Assembly (NCBI GenBank): GCA_026724425.1
Contig: JAIUCV010000002.1
Coordinates: forward strand, 3,043,001 to 3,107,000
Length of the DNA stretch: 64,000 bases
DNA from: Erythrophleum ivorense
Lineage: Eukaryota > Streptophyta > Magnoliopsida > Fabales > Fabaceae
Direction: 5' to 3'
The notes beneath the pieces are model-generated. The model saw nothing but the letters and a program-made list of their open reading frames with translations. It did not search any database and had not been told where the DNA came from. A program made the position numbers and the translations under genes. Within the stretch, counting starts at the first letter, position 1; each line of letters starts with the position of its first letter. Positions 11,640 to 22,500 of the stretch are shown here, piece after piece.

Positions 11640-13390
11640 AATATGTAAATAGTGTAGAAGAAATAATTGTTTCAGAAAATAAAAAGAAAATTTGAAGATT
11701 TAAAAAATATTTTAAAAAATAGGTATAGGATAATAACAATTATTTAAATGACAAAATAATGACAAAAATTTGAAATAAAGTAAGTGAATAAAACAAGGAT
11801 AAAATTTTTAAAAAATATATATATATATTTATAGTAAAAAATATACTAAAAATTAGGGTAGGAGAAATAATATTTGTGAAAAATAGAAAGTAATTTTTAA
11901 AATTGAAAAAAAAATTAAAAATATATGATATGTGGAAAACCAAAGTTATTTAGAAAAAGTCAAAAAATTTAAAATAAATAAGCAAAAAAGGTGAAAAATG
12001 TTGAAATATTTATATTTATAAAAAAATATACAAAAAAATTAGTATAGTAGAAATAATTTAGCAAATAAAAAGCAATTCTTATTATTTTCAAAAAATTATT
12101 TAAAGAAGAAATATGTTAGTAAAATTATTTAAACGAGAAGGAAATATTGTATAAAAATTTGAAATTAAAAAGTAAATAAAAAATTATCTATAATTTCAAA
12201 ATATTTTATATTAATAATAAAAGAGATCAAAAAATTAGGGTAGGAGAAATAATTTTAAAAAATAAAAAATAATTATTACAATTGCAAAAAATTATTTAAA
12301 GGAGAAAGGATATGTGTAAATGAAAATTATTTAAAATAAAAAATGATGTACAAAAATTTGAAATAATTATGTAAATAAAAGATGTGTAAAATTTTGAAAT
12401 ATTTATACTGATAATAAAAAATAATTAAAAAAATTAGAGTAGGAGAAATAATTTTCTTAAAAAATAAAAAGTAATTATCAAGATTTAAAAAAATTATTTA
12501 AAGGAGAACAAATATGTATAGGATATTTGTAAATAAAAATTATTTAAATAAAAAATAATGTCAAAATTTTGAAATAATTATGTAGATAAAAAATGTCTAG
12601 AATTTCAAAAATTTTATATTTATAATAAAAAACATACTAAAAAATTAAGGAAGAAAAAATAGCAATAATATTTGTAGGAAAATACAAAGCAATTCTTAAA
12701 TTTGAAAAAAATTATATGAAGGAGAACAAATATATATAGCATATGTGGAAATAGAAATTATTTAAAATTATTTAGAAGAGTCCAAAATTTAAATATAATC
12801 AAGTAAAAAATGTGTAAAATTTTGAAATATTTATATTTAAAAAAATACTAAAAAATTTAGGCTAGGAGAGCTAATTTATTTAAGAAAATAAAAAGTAATT
12901 CTTAAAATTGGAAAAAATTATTTAAAGAAGAAAGAATGTGTATAGGATATGTGTAAATACAAATCATTTGAAAAAGAAATAATCCACAAAAATTTGAAAT
13001 AATTAAGTAAAAAATATATAAAATTTTAAAATATTTATATTGATAATAAAAAATATACTAAAAAATTAGATTAGGAGAAATAATGTTTATAGAATAATAG
13101 AAAGTAATTCTTAAAATTGAAAAAGGGTATTTAAAGAAAGAAAAATATATATAGGATATGTGGAAATAAAAATTATTTAGAATTATCTAAGAAAATTCCA
13201 AAAATTTGAAATAATTAACTAAAAAATGTGTAAAATTTTGAAATATTGATACTAAAAAAAGTACTAAAAAAATTAGGATGAGAGAAATAATTTATTTAAG
13301 GAAATAAAAAGTAATTGTTAAAATTGAAAAAATTATTTAAAATGGGAGAAATAGCTAAACTTTTGAAATATTTATATTAATAATAAAAAA
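11640..13390. repeat. AT-rich tandem array, ~205-bp monomer, about 9 copies
   Basis: A marker block of the form TTAGGGTAGGAGAAATAAT recurs, with variation, at about 11649, 11853, 12039, 12235, 12434, 12645, 12857, 13066 and 13273, spaced 186-212 bp. Between markers the same order of sub-blocks repeats: AAATAAAAAGTAATTCTT, AAATTGAAAAAAATTATTTAAA, GGAGAA-ATATGTATAGGATATGTG, AAAATTATTTAAA, AAAATTTGAAATAATTA, AAATGTGTAAAATTTTGAAA and TATTTATATT-ATAATAAAAAA. The plus strand is almost devoid of C (a few percent) while G is several-fold higher. No ORF with a plausible product is present. It is a satellite-like or minisatellite-like array of diverged monomers. I do not recognise the family. Confidence 0.85.
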
Positions 13391-13399
13391 CAAACAAAA

Positions 13400-14190
13400 A
13401 TGTTTATTAAAACTATAATTATTTGGAGTATATTTATATTTAGAATATTTTAGGCAAAAAAATAGATAGAAGAAATGAAATTGTTTGTATTTATGTAAAA
13501 GGACAAATTTATTAAAGTACCAAGGATGCAATATTTTAGTGTGCAATATTAATGTACATAACAATTAGCATTATTAGCAATTTGGGGACTTAAAATGAAT
13601 TGTTAGTCAAAAGTTATAACGTTCCAACAACCATGTTGTATCTAATTTGATATACAGGCTCCTAATGGTAGTAAATTCAATGTGGGACCAAATATTTATG
13701 CTGAAAGATGATTATGATGTGCAAAGGATGTGACAATCACATTCACGTTTTACATCACAATGGAATGCAATAGAGTTGTATGTAAACACTTCAATTGTTA
13801 GCTTACATTGGAGCATGAAATTTTAGACAAACTTGGTTAATGATGTGCTGCCCTCACTCCCATTATCTAACTATGATCTATTATATTGACTGCAATATTA
13901 TCAAATCCTACCAGTAGAGGCCAGTTCATAGTTGAGTTCCTTTCGCCCAGTAATTAGCTTTATTAAACCTCATTCTCTAATTGACTCAGAAAAAAAATGT
14001 ATTAAAAGACTTTGAAAATAAAGATGAATACGACCCTAAACTTAATTTTGATTATGACAATGATGATGGTAAATTTAAGTAAGTGCGTAATCAAGTACAA
14101 ATGAACAATTAGGAGTTGCATGTCATATTGCAATATTTGAATTAGAAGACGTTGCATCTTGTTGTAAAACTATACTTTGTAAGGGTACAC
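13400..14190. other. Intergenic between array and MULE remnant
   Basis: Base composition returns to ordinary AT-rich. Fragmentary reading frames may belong to the 5' part of the degenerate MULE that follows, but no motif is secure. Confidence 0.35.
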
Positions 14191-14800
14191 TGTACTTTTA
14201 AAAAGCACTTCATAAGTAAAAAGTACAAATAATGTTAATGTGTTAATTATGGTAATAGTTATAGATGATGGGTTAGAGCATGCAAAAAAAGTAAACAAAA
14301 GGGGTTGTTCTAGCAGATTACAAGATATTAAGTCTATAGACATGTTTATTTATGACATTATCACAATATCACTTAAAATTGAACTCTGACGTTATCTCGT
14401 CGTGTATTGTAGCAATAGTGATTGAAACAACCAATATTCCAATTAGACAAATTATCTAATGGATAAAAAATTTGTTTGGTTACGTTATATTATATAAAAA
14501 GGCATGGAGAATAAAATATAAAGTCACCACTGTTGCTTTTGATAATTGAGAGAATTCGTATGCTATATTGCCACAGTGGCTATCTACAGTTCAACATTTC
14601 ATGCCTAGCTTGTACGTTAAGTTTGTGATAAAATAATATCTCAAAAGCATCTCTAGCAGTAAGCCAATGTCAATATTCAAGTGCATATTTGGGTATTCAA
14701 ACCTTATATAGATGCATTTGAACCAAAAGCCAATTATTCAAATCGATGAGACATTCTTTTACAACAAATACAGAGTGGTCTGAAGTTGGCCCTAGATTCG
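14190..14800 (+). pseudogene. Degenerate Mutator-like (mudrA-type) transposase
   Basis: Plus-strand frames, broken by stops and frameshifts, match the order of a plant MULE transposase. First comes a decayed zinc-ribbon/DNA-binding part (NYGNSYRWWVRACKKSK, about 14,240-14,300). Next is the conserved KAWRIKYK (about 14,498-14,522), then SYAILPQWLSTVQHFMP (about 14,556-14,606), in the position where intact family members have a KAWRAK...W-E-S-Y...LP-W segment. The Trp codon expected before ENSY is TGA. Last is KPIIQIDETFFYNKYR (about 14,728-14,776), corresponding to the PVI.IDGTHLYGKYKG catalytic block containing the first catalytic Asp. The gene is clearly dead. Identification rests on motif order known for the family; no database search was possible. 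Confidence 0.7.
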
Positions 14801-14984
14801 TTAATACTCTGTGAGTGAGGTTGATCTTGATTGACACATTATCGAAATAAAATGTATTTTAGTACTTCGAGACAACAAAGTAGGTGCAACATCTGCAGAC
14901 AAACTAGGTATAACCGTACATTTTATACTCATCGTAATTTTGACACTCCGTATTATATGAATAGAAATTATAAATGTATAGAAA

Positions 14985-15303
14985 TATGTTATATTATTTA
15001 TTTTGTCTAATTGTAAATGAATAATAATAATATGTTATATTATTTGTACATGTCAAATTTAAATAACATATAGTTCATTACTTTTATGCTTATTGTTTTT
15101 AAATGAATAATATTGCATTATGTTATTTGTATATGTCAATTTTAAATGAATAATGGTATGTTATGTTATTAATGCATATTAGTTTTAAATAAATAATAAC
15201 GTGTTATATTAATTAAACATGTTAATTTGAAATAAATAATCGTATGTTATGTTATTTGCACATATTCATTTTAAATGAATAGTAGTAGTTATATTATTTA
15301 TGC
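14985..15303. repeat. AT-rich minisatellite, ~43-bp unit, about 7-8 copies
   Basis: Units of the form ATGTTATATTATTTGTACAT plus TTTTAAATGAATAAT recur from about 14,985, 15,028, 15,070, 15,118, 15,158, 15,202 and 15,244, with a partial unit to 15,303. It sits between the MULE transposase remnant and the PMD remnant. Confidence 0.75.
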
Positions 15304-15309
15304 ATAGAT

Positions 15310-16580
15310 CTCATACCTGGAGCCAAGCAACCTATTCATCCAGATTTAGAGGACAAATCCCTTCTATACTTACAAGAGTAGCATATATCACAGGCCATAT
15401 AGGATAGCAAGATAAGATAATTAGTTTAACATTGTTAACTATTTCATTAGGTTACACGGTCTATGTAATTTAACCCTATTCAAAAGACGAGTGATTATTC
15501 TACCCACGATGAGTCTTATACGAGGATTATTTAGGTGATTCATTGCTAGTCATTGTCGATTATTTGAAATAGTTTGATTTTTATGGCATTGCATAAGTTA
15601 GGCAATTCGAATATAATACATCGCTTCTCAGCATGTAAGTAGAATAGTAGCGTTTGAAGGCATACACATTTCACACCACTCAAGAAGGATGCAGGATCAC
15701 CCTCAGGGATATATAACGGTGCAATTAAGCCTATCGATCAAGGGAAATCCTATTGTGGTCAGTTTTAATTGGCTAGAGGTGTGTTAGTAACTCTTAAGAA
15801 GTACACCATCAGCTGATCAGATTGATGGATAATAATTTACCATCACTTGGTTGTCCTAAAACTTTGCACTTCTTCCAAATGACGAGGAAGATGCTCTCAT
15901 ATTAAGAAGTATCTGATACTTTTATCTTTAGACTTTAAGTATAAAATACAATTAAAATTTACACATTTTTAATTTAACCATATTGACTCTATGTATTACC
16001 CATTATTTACTAAATATACATGCTCATTGTAACAAATGGAAGAATGTTGGGTAATCTCCTCGTCTAAATGTTAGAATGCTCTATTGATATAGAACTTTGC
16101 TAAATGCAATGAGAAATAATGAAACATGTACCTGATTTTGATTTATAATGTGAAATAACCTATTATTCCATTATAGATTATCCACAAATTGTTTGGTACT
16201 TATATTGGCTATAGACTATGCATGAGTTAATTCTGGGGTATTGTTTGACCTCTCTAGACATTTGAATTATATCAATGCCACTCATATATTTTTAGATTAT
16301 AGAGTGACGCCATTTAGATTATGTCCTACGATAATTCAATCGTCGCCAACCAATCTCTCAATAGTTGGTCAAATTGAACTCTTTTCATATTCTATAACTT
16401 CAAGAAATAACCCAAACCAACTTGGTATCTGAGTATAACATTTTCATTTAGTAATGATATGAATGGTAAAATACTATATCTCAATCTCCTATCACTGAGA
16501 AACCCTTTAATCATACATTTGAGTATATGCGATGGTATTGGCGACGTATTCATAAATAAATCTAAAGATTGAGTACTGTT
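15310..16580 (+). pseudogene. Degenerate plant mobile domain (PMD) gene
   Basis: Broken plus-strand frames carry, in the correct order, pieces typical of the PMD family (MAIN/MAIL1 and 'phosphatase 7 long form' type proteins). HPDLEDKSLLYLQE and HISQAIWDS (about 15,337-15,407) correspond to the usual start. AYTFHTTQEGCRITLRDI (about 15,659-15,712) corresponds to the (E)THTFH...GE.TITLQDV core. HLDYVLR-FNRRQP (about 16,309-16,350) corresponds to the RVLRQFG block, and EYMRWYWRRIHK (16,522-16,557) to the YMRWYW block. Many stops and frameshifts make it a pseudogene. PMD domains are known as passengers in Mutator-like and Ty3-type transposons, so adjacency to the MULE remnant suggests one ancient element carried both. 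Confidence 0.7.
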
Positions 16581-16599
16581 ATTGGCTATATGCAGTATA

Positions 16600-17049
16600 T
16601 TTTTTAAGAGTCTGTTTTCATCTTTTCTTCCTTTGCTTACAGATTTTTATGATACTGTGGGTTGAAACTTTAGCTATATAATACTTGTTTTGGGTGAATA
16701 ATGATTTTCACTTTTTTTTTTCAATCTATTAAATAAGCACTAGATTTACCCAAGCATCAGATTTCAATAGGTCGTCTAGAAAAGAGATGTCAAGGTTACC
16801 TGTCAACCCAATTACCCATTATTGGAAGAAATGGTTAGTAATAACAAATGCCTGTCCAACAAGACATTAGTATTGACATTCTCAGTATATCTTCATATAT
16901 TTTGACTCCACTACAACAAAATATTAATAGGTTGGTCCATTTTATTCTATACCACTTAGCCAAATTGGTGACTTTAGTAGATGAAACCCTTCTTCTTACA
17001 TGTTGCTCTCGCCTTTATCTCATTTTGAAATCCTTTAATAGATTTCTAT
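16600..17049. other. Left flank of solo LTR
   Basis: Continuation of the PMD/MULE neighbourhood without secure motifs. Ends in the 5-bp target sequence TCTAT at 17,045-17,049. Confidence 0.4.
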
Positions 17050-17779
17050 TGTGAACACCATATTTTGTCCAGGTAAGTTTAGAAAATAATAACAAAATCA
17101 AATTAGCCAAAAAATGTATAAAAAGAAGAAGAAGCAAAGGAAAACTTTCAAGAAGCAAAAGTACAAACAAAAATAAAAAAAATAATTATTTCTTTTCTCC
17201 AAATTTCACAAGCTAAAATAACCCAAAAAATAATAACAATTAAAATACAAAATAAAAATAAATAAATAAAATCAAAGAAAAATGACCTTAAAAAAAAGAA
17301 GAACAAAAACAAGAACAAAAAAGAAGAAGAAATAAACAAACAAAAAAGAACAAACAAAAAAGCCCAAACAACTCTAAACCCACACAATGTAATCAATCCA
17401 AAATCAAGCCCAAATTAAGAGGGCCCAATTATTAGAGCCTTGAAAAGAAAAAAAGGGCAAGATGCTAAGAGAATAAGCCCAACATGGAAAATAAGCCAAA
17501 AACCATGGTCTTCTTCCTTTGCCCAAATTTTGAAGCAAAAAAAAAAAAAAACCAAAACACAAAATTAAAAAAAATAAAAAGAAAAAAAACCTAAAAGTAT
17601 TGGTCCCCTCTGGCCTTTTCTCTCTCGTGTCCTCCAGGAGCACGTTGTAATTATACGAAGCAACAGTGGGTGAGCTTTTGCAGAAAAGAGAGACGATGAG
17701 AAATGTAAATGCGGGAGCGAAAACAAACAGAGAAGCACATACGTGTTTGAGAAAAGTAAGGGTCACACTCTGAATCACC

Positions 17780-17785
17780 TATAAA
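17780..17785 (+). promoter_or_regulatory. LTR promoter TATA box
   Basis: CACCTATAAAGGAGG context, about 730 bp inside the LTR and followed by a GA-rich stretch to about 18,000. Transcription would be expected to start about 30 bp downstream, heading toward TTG1. Confidence 0.45.
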
Positions 17786-19344
17786 GGAGGAAAAAAAATT
17801 TGGATGAAGGAGGAGCTTTCAGGTTTTAGAGAAGGGGATGAGAAGAGACAAATAGGGAGCGAAATCAAAAAGAGAGAGAAGATTCGGTGAAGAAAAGGGC
17901 TTTCAAAATTGGTCTTGGGAGAAAGAGGGAGACCGAGAGGGAAGCAAAGAGATTGAAAGGAGAAAAACTAAGAGCAGAGGTTTAACGAGAGGAGATTTCA
18001 TGAGGAAGCTGAGCTCGAGCAAAAGATTTTTGATTCACTGAGACGGTCCATTCAATAAAAAGAAATCTAAGGGATAATGTTCCATTTTTCAACTTTTTTC
18101 AACATTCTATATAATCTTTATTGATTTTTACCTTTTTAATTTTTTTAATAGTGATGATTAAATCAGATTTTGTTTTTTTGGTTCTCTGCCGCTTTCCTTA
18201 ATAAATTTATGTCAAATTTTTACTACATTTTTTTGTTTGAAAATTTGATTAATTTTCTATTTAGCAATTCTTTGTGATTTTTCGAATGTGTTAATTGAGT
18301 TTCTTGTTAAATGTTATCCTCATAAGTCTCAACTCAATAAGCTAGGGACTGAATTTCTGTTTGGCATAAAGGTGATGATTCTTATTCAGATTGTATCTCT
18401 AGCATTTGCATAAGACTTGGTTTATATGTCAAATATGTTGTACATAACTCTGGTGGCATTCAAATTTCTATGCAATTAAGTTTGGTCTATGAAAATAAAG
18501 AATGCAATTTAAATGTTTGAGTCTCAGGTTGAGTTTGGTTTAGAAATTCTTTTTGTTGCACTTGTACCGTGAATTATGAGAGTCAAGGACTAGGAAAATC
18601 TTTTAGTTGATTTAAGCATGTAGGAAATGGCATTGGTAGAAATTTCATCTATAATAAGAGTATGGTTTGAAATTCTTGAGAAATAGATAATTCATGATTG
18701 ACATTGCTACAATTATTTATTGGTTGTAGAATTTGGTTTGATTCAGGTTGTGGGATTCAGCTCCTGCCCTTGCTTTATTTTGGTGTATGCTAGGTTAGAA
18801 TAATGGTTCAATTCACTGTCTCAATTATGTCCCTTGTATGATTCAGTTTCTGAGTGCTAGTTGTTAGTGTGATTTGAATACCTTTTTCTTTTTTTTTTTC
18901 CTTGGTTATGTTAGCATAAATTATCCATAAATGGGCTCTTAGTTTTAAGAATAAATTTTAGTAACAAATCTTGCACCTGCTCTTATTACTCGGATTTCAT
19001 GATGGGAACTTCGCTTGCTGACATTTCAAATAGGCCTATTTTCTTTAGACAATAACTTTGCTTAAACTTTTAGGTGAAATTGTGGATGATGTTTGATGTT
19101 GTAATTTCTAATTAACCTCTTGCTAGGATTTAGGCAATTTATCCTTTATGTTATATTGATGGATCTTAATTGGGTGTTTGAATCTCATCTAGGATGTTAT
19201 TAATGTAGCATAGGATGGAATGTTGGGAACCTAATTTTTGTATTTCATCATTGTGTTATATGAGAAGATTGTGCTGCCCAATTTTGCTTTGTATTTAAGA
19301 TTAAGATTAAGCACCAAATTTTGTTCATAATATAGTGAATACTC

Positions 19345-19517
19345 TGTTTGGAATTTGTTCATGTGAAAATGTCCATATGAAATTTGTTTGATTGCAAACT
19401 CTAGCATGGTTTTCAAATAATTTTAAGGTATGTCTGGAATTTTGCTCATGTGAAAATGTCCATATGAAATTTGTCTAATTGCAAACCCTAACATGGATTT
19501 GAAATAGTTTTGGGAAT
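19345..19517. repeat. Tandem duplication, ~86-bp unit, inside the solo LTR
   Basis: TGTTTGGAATTTGTTCATG... at 19,345 and TGTCTGGAATTTTGCTCATG... at 19,431 both continue with TGAAAATGTCCATATGAAA, a GATTGCAAAC/AATTGCAAAC block and AACATGG/AGCATGG. Two copies, about 90 percent alike by eye. Confidence 0.85.
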
Positions 19518-21616
19518 TTAGTTTTAATTGCATGTTTGCAGACTCCGTTCTATTGTGAGCCTTGCGGCTTGTTGAAATGTTGATTTTTTTGTTTAAACCA
19601 TATCTCTTTGGTCCAAGTTATGTAATTAAAATAAAGTACCATAGTGATTGCTAATTCTTCTCTTTTTTTTTTCTTTTCCCATCTAAGGTATCCGAGTTTT
19701 GTGAAACCATGTGGGTTAATGGAGATGTAAGAGGCTCAAAGGAGAATTAAAGAAAGGATAGAAGAAGAGAATTCCAAAGGTGGAGCAATATGAGGAGTAC
19801 AACTCGCCTATGAGGTTCATTAATCAATTCAACCAAATGGATGGGGGATGCATATGATTTGGGGTTCTTATATTTTCTCCTTCCTCTTATGTGTTGTGAT
19901 ATTGTTTCCTTTTGGTGGAATATTTTGTTTTTGTATATATTTCAATTTTATCTTTATTTTTTTGAATAGTTTAACTTTAATCTTAGTTTTATTTTTATCA
20001 TTTATTTTTACCTTTTAGAGTTGCCATGTGAAATTTTTTGATCTCCTCAGACACATAGGAACAAACATAAAGACCATGTGTGACAATAAAGTCTCCTTAG
20101 TGCTTATTGACTTTTTTTTTTTTACTTGAAGTTTTGGGTCCCAATGGCCTTATTCAATTAATTTTGTTTTCAAAATTTAAGGAAAAGAAAATATGCTACA
20201 AAAATAAATATATGATTCAAAACAAAATTTAAAAATTTTATGAAACTAAATGAAGCTCCTAAATATATGTATAGATAGTTTCTTTGGAAGAAATAAAGTA
20301 TATTTTTTTAAAAAAAAAGATCTTTTTCAACAAAGAGTTACTAATCTTAAAAAAAATATTTTTTTTCTTTTCTTTTTTAAAGATTCTTTTCTAAAACACC
20401 AAAAAAATATTATTCTAAATATTCAAAATTAATTGTTGTTTCTAAAGTATGTCTTTTTGAAAAAAAAATAAAAAGTAAAAATGAAAAAAGAGTTTTATTA
20501 AAAAAATGTAAAAAAATGAAAGTTATAAATAGCAAAACAAAACAAAAAACAAAAAGAAGAGAATAAAGAAGTGAAATTATTGCAGTTTTTTACAAATTAA
20601 AATATACAAACTAATTGCAAAATTGGTTTATTTGTAAAAACTTGAAATGATTTTGACCTTTTTTCTCTCCTTATTAAGAATAAAAATAAAAAATAAAAAT
20701 AGAAAAAAAACAAAAACATAACAAAAAATTATTATATAGATGAAAAGAAATAAAAAAATCACAATAAAAGATATAAAAAATAAAAGAATAAAAAAATTAT
20801 TAAAAATTAATCACAAAAAAAATCATAAAAACCAAAACTTAAAAAAAATAGAGTAAAACAAAAAAATCAAAACAAAAATCATAAAAAAAAGAAAAAAATT
20901 TAAAATAAAAATAATTAGAATAATTAAAAAGGGAGGAAAATAAGAGAAGAAAGTAAAAATAATTCTACCTTTTGTAAATTAAAACATATTAACCAATTTC
21001 AAAGTTGTTTTATTTGTGAAAGCTAAAGTTATTTTTACCAAATTTTTATAAAAAAAAAGAAAGACAAAAAAAAAAAACAAGAATAGAACAAAACAAACAT
21101 CAACCAACACAGTTTCTTGTTCAATTACGTAGACTTTGATTTTTCTCGAAAGATACGTAAGTTCTAAGCTTTCATCTTAAGTTAAATTTGCACTTTGTAA
21201 ATGAACTTTTTTTAAATTTTATTTCTTTTTATTTTGTTTTTAATTTTATTTCTTTAAATTCTTTCTTTCTTATTTTGTATGTGATTTGTTAGGAAGAATT
21301 AAAATAGAATAGATGTCATATTAATTCTGTACAATTAATTTAGGGTAACCGTTCTTAGTAACTGGTATTGTGTGGTGCTTAATACTTTTTTCACTTACAA
21401 TCGACTTTCAAACCTGTATCTGGTTTGTAGATCACTTTTATTTATTTTTTGTTTTATAAAAAAGTTTTTTTTTTAAATTTTGCCTTTTGAAAATTAAAAT
21501 TTTGGTGGTGACTCTACTATTTTTATTTTTATTTTTATTTTCGTTTTGACAAAAATTGGAATTAAAATTTTTCTTTTCTTATGCCACGTGGTTACATTTT
21601 CGGGTGTGACATCTAT

Positions 21617-22240
21617 TTTTCTTGGATCATTTACAAAACTCATATTCGATATATTTACCTTTAATGTTATGTATATTGGTTGCTTCTTTAAGTTTGGAGG
21701 ATTGTTACAATCAGAATTTATGACATCGCATGAGTTGATTCTTTTAATTTAATCTCTATCGTTAGCTTTAAATTCTCATCCCACATTATAGGAGCAATAA
21801 GAATAAAAGTAATTAGGTAACAACAAACAAGATATAAAAAAAGAAGACTTTCTTATAACATTGGAAGCCATTTATTATAATTATTTTTTATATTTTTTAT
21901 ATTGATTTTAATTTATATCAAGTATTGCATACTTTTTTATTTATTATTACATTTTTAATTATTTTTTATTTTATACATTTTTTCTTATATTTAATTAAAT
22001 TTAACAAAATTTAAAAAATTAATGAAATTCAGATTGGTTAAATCCAAATTTTATTAAAAATTAAAAATAAAATTCAAATTCCACGAAAACATGTCAAATT
22101 CATACTGTCACAGTCCAAATTTTGTTATCGATTTGTGAAGAAGCCTAAATATTCTATCAAGCAAACTTTTGATTCGTGGGCCGGACACCAAAAAAAAAAA
22201 GGAGTTGCGACGGTCAATGATCCACTCTTCCTCTTGTGAT
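21617..22240. other. Spacer between solo LTR and TTG1 promoter
   Basis: AT-rich with no recognisable element. The solo LTR ends 890 bp before the TTG1 start codon. Confidence 0.5.
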
Positions 22241-22248
22241 TTTGTCAT

Positions 22249-22254
22249 CACGTG
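22249..22254. promoter_or_regulatory. G-box upstream of TTG1
   Basis: Perfect palindrome CACGTG about 250 bp before the TTG1 ATG, in ATCACGTGGAGG context. This is the core bound by plant bHLH and bZIP factors. A TTTATATC TATA-like element lies closer in (about 22,456-22,464). Confidence 0.45.
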
Positions 22255-22500
22255 GAGGGGAAAAGAGAAAAAGAAAAGTAGCATCGTCAATTTCTGCGTG
22301 CTACGGCAAGCGTCCTCCTGTCTCTTCCCCTGCAGCATTGATTCAAGTAATGGAGGCTCTATATTTTTCTTGTGCTTTGACTCTCTCCCTCTCCCCTGCC
22401 TCCGGGAGTTGGAATTTGAACCACACCTAACTTTTCTGTTCGGCGCGTCCCCCTCTTTTTATATCACCAATTTCTATCACTTTCCCGGGAAGAGAAAGAA

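Larger units (their letters stand above)
17050..21611 (+). mobile_element. Giant solo LTR (4.56 kb), Tat/Ogre-like Ty3 element
   Basis: The segment begins TGTGAACACCATATTTTGTC and ends CGGGTGTGACA, giving the TG...CA ends of an LTR. It is bounded on both sides by the same pentamer TCTAT (17,045-17,049 and 21,612-21,616), the 5-bp target duplication expected for a Ty3 integration. Near the 3' end, GGTGCTTAATAC, CTGGTTTGTAGATC and GGTGGTGACTCTACT (about 21,376-21,516) resemble sequence I associate with the end of Tat/Ogre LTRs. A TATA box (TATAAA, 17,780-17,785) followed by a purine-rich stretch suits an LTR promoter and leader. No primer-binding site or internal coding sequence follows 21,611, so the copy is a solo LTR left by LTR-LTR recombination. 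The Ser/Phe-rich minus-strand ORFs inside it are shadows. Clade assignment is from pattern memory and length; the solo-LTR call rests on what is in the sequence. Confidence 0.8.

Noticed and set aside
11853..13280. TTAGGG-containing blocks that hint at telomeric repeats
   Set aside because: The hexamer occurs once per ~205-bp monomer and varies between monomers; there is no TTTAGGG tandem run.
17148..17778. Two minus-strand ORFs (82 and 124 codons) rich in Phe, Leu, Ser
   Set aside because: They are translations of A-rich LTR sequence on the opposite strand; low complexity and inside the solo LTR.
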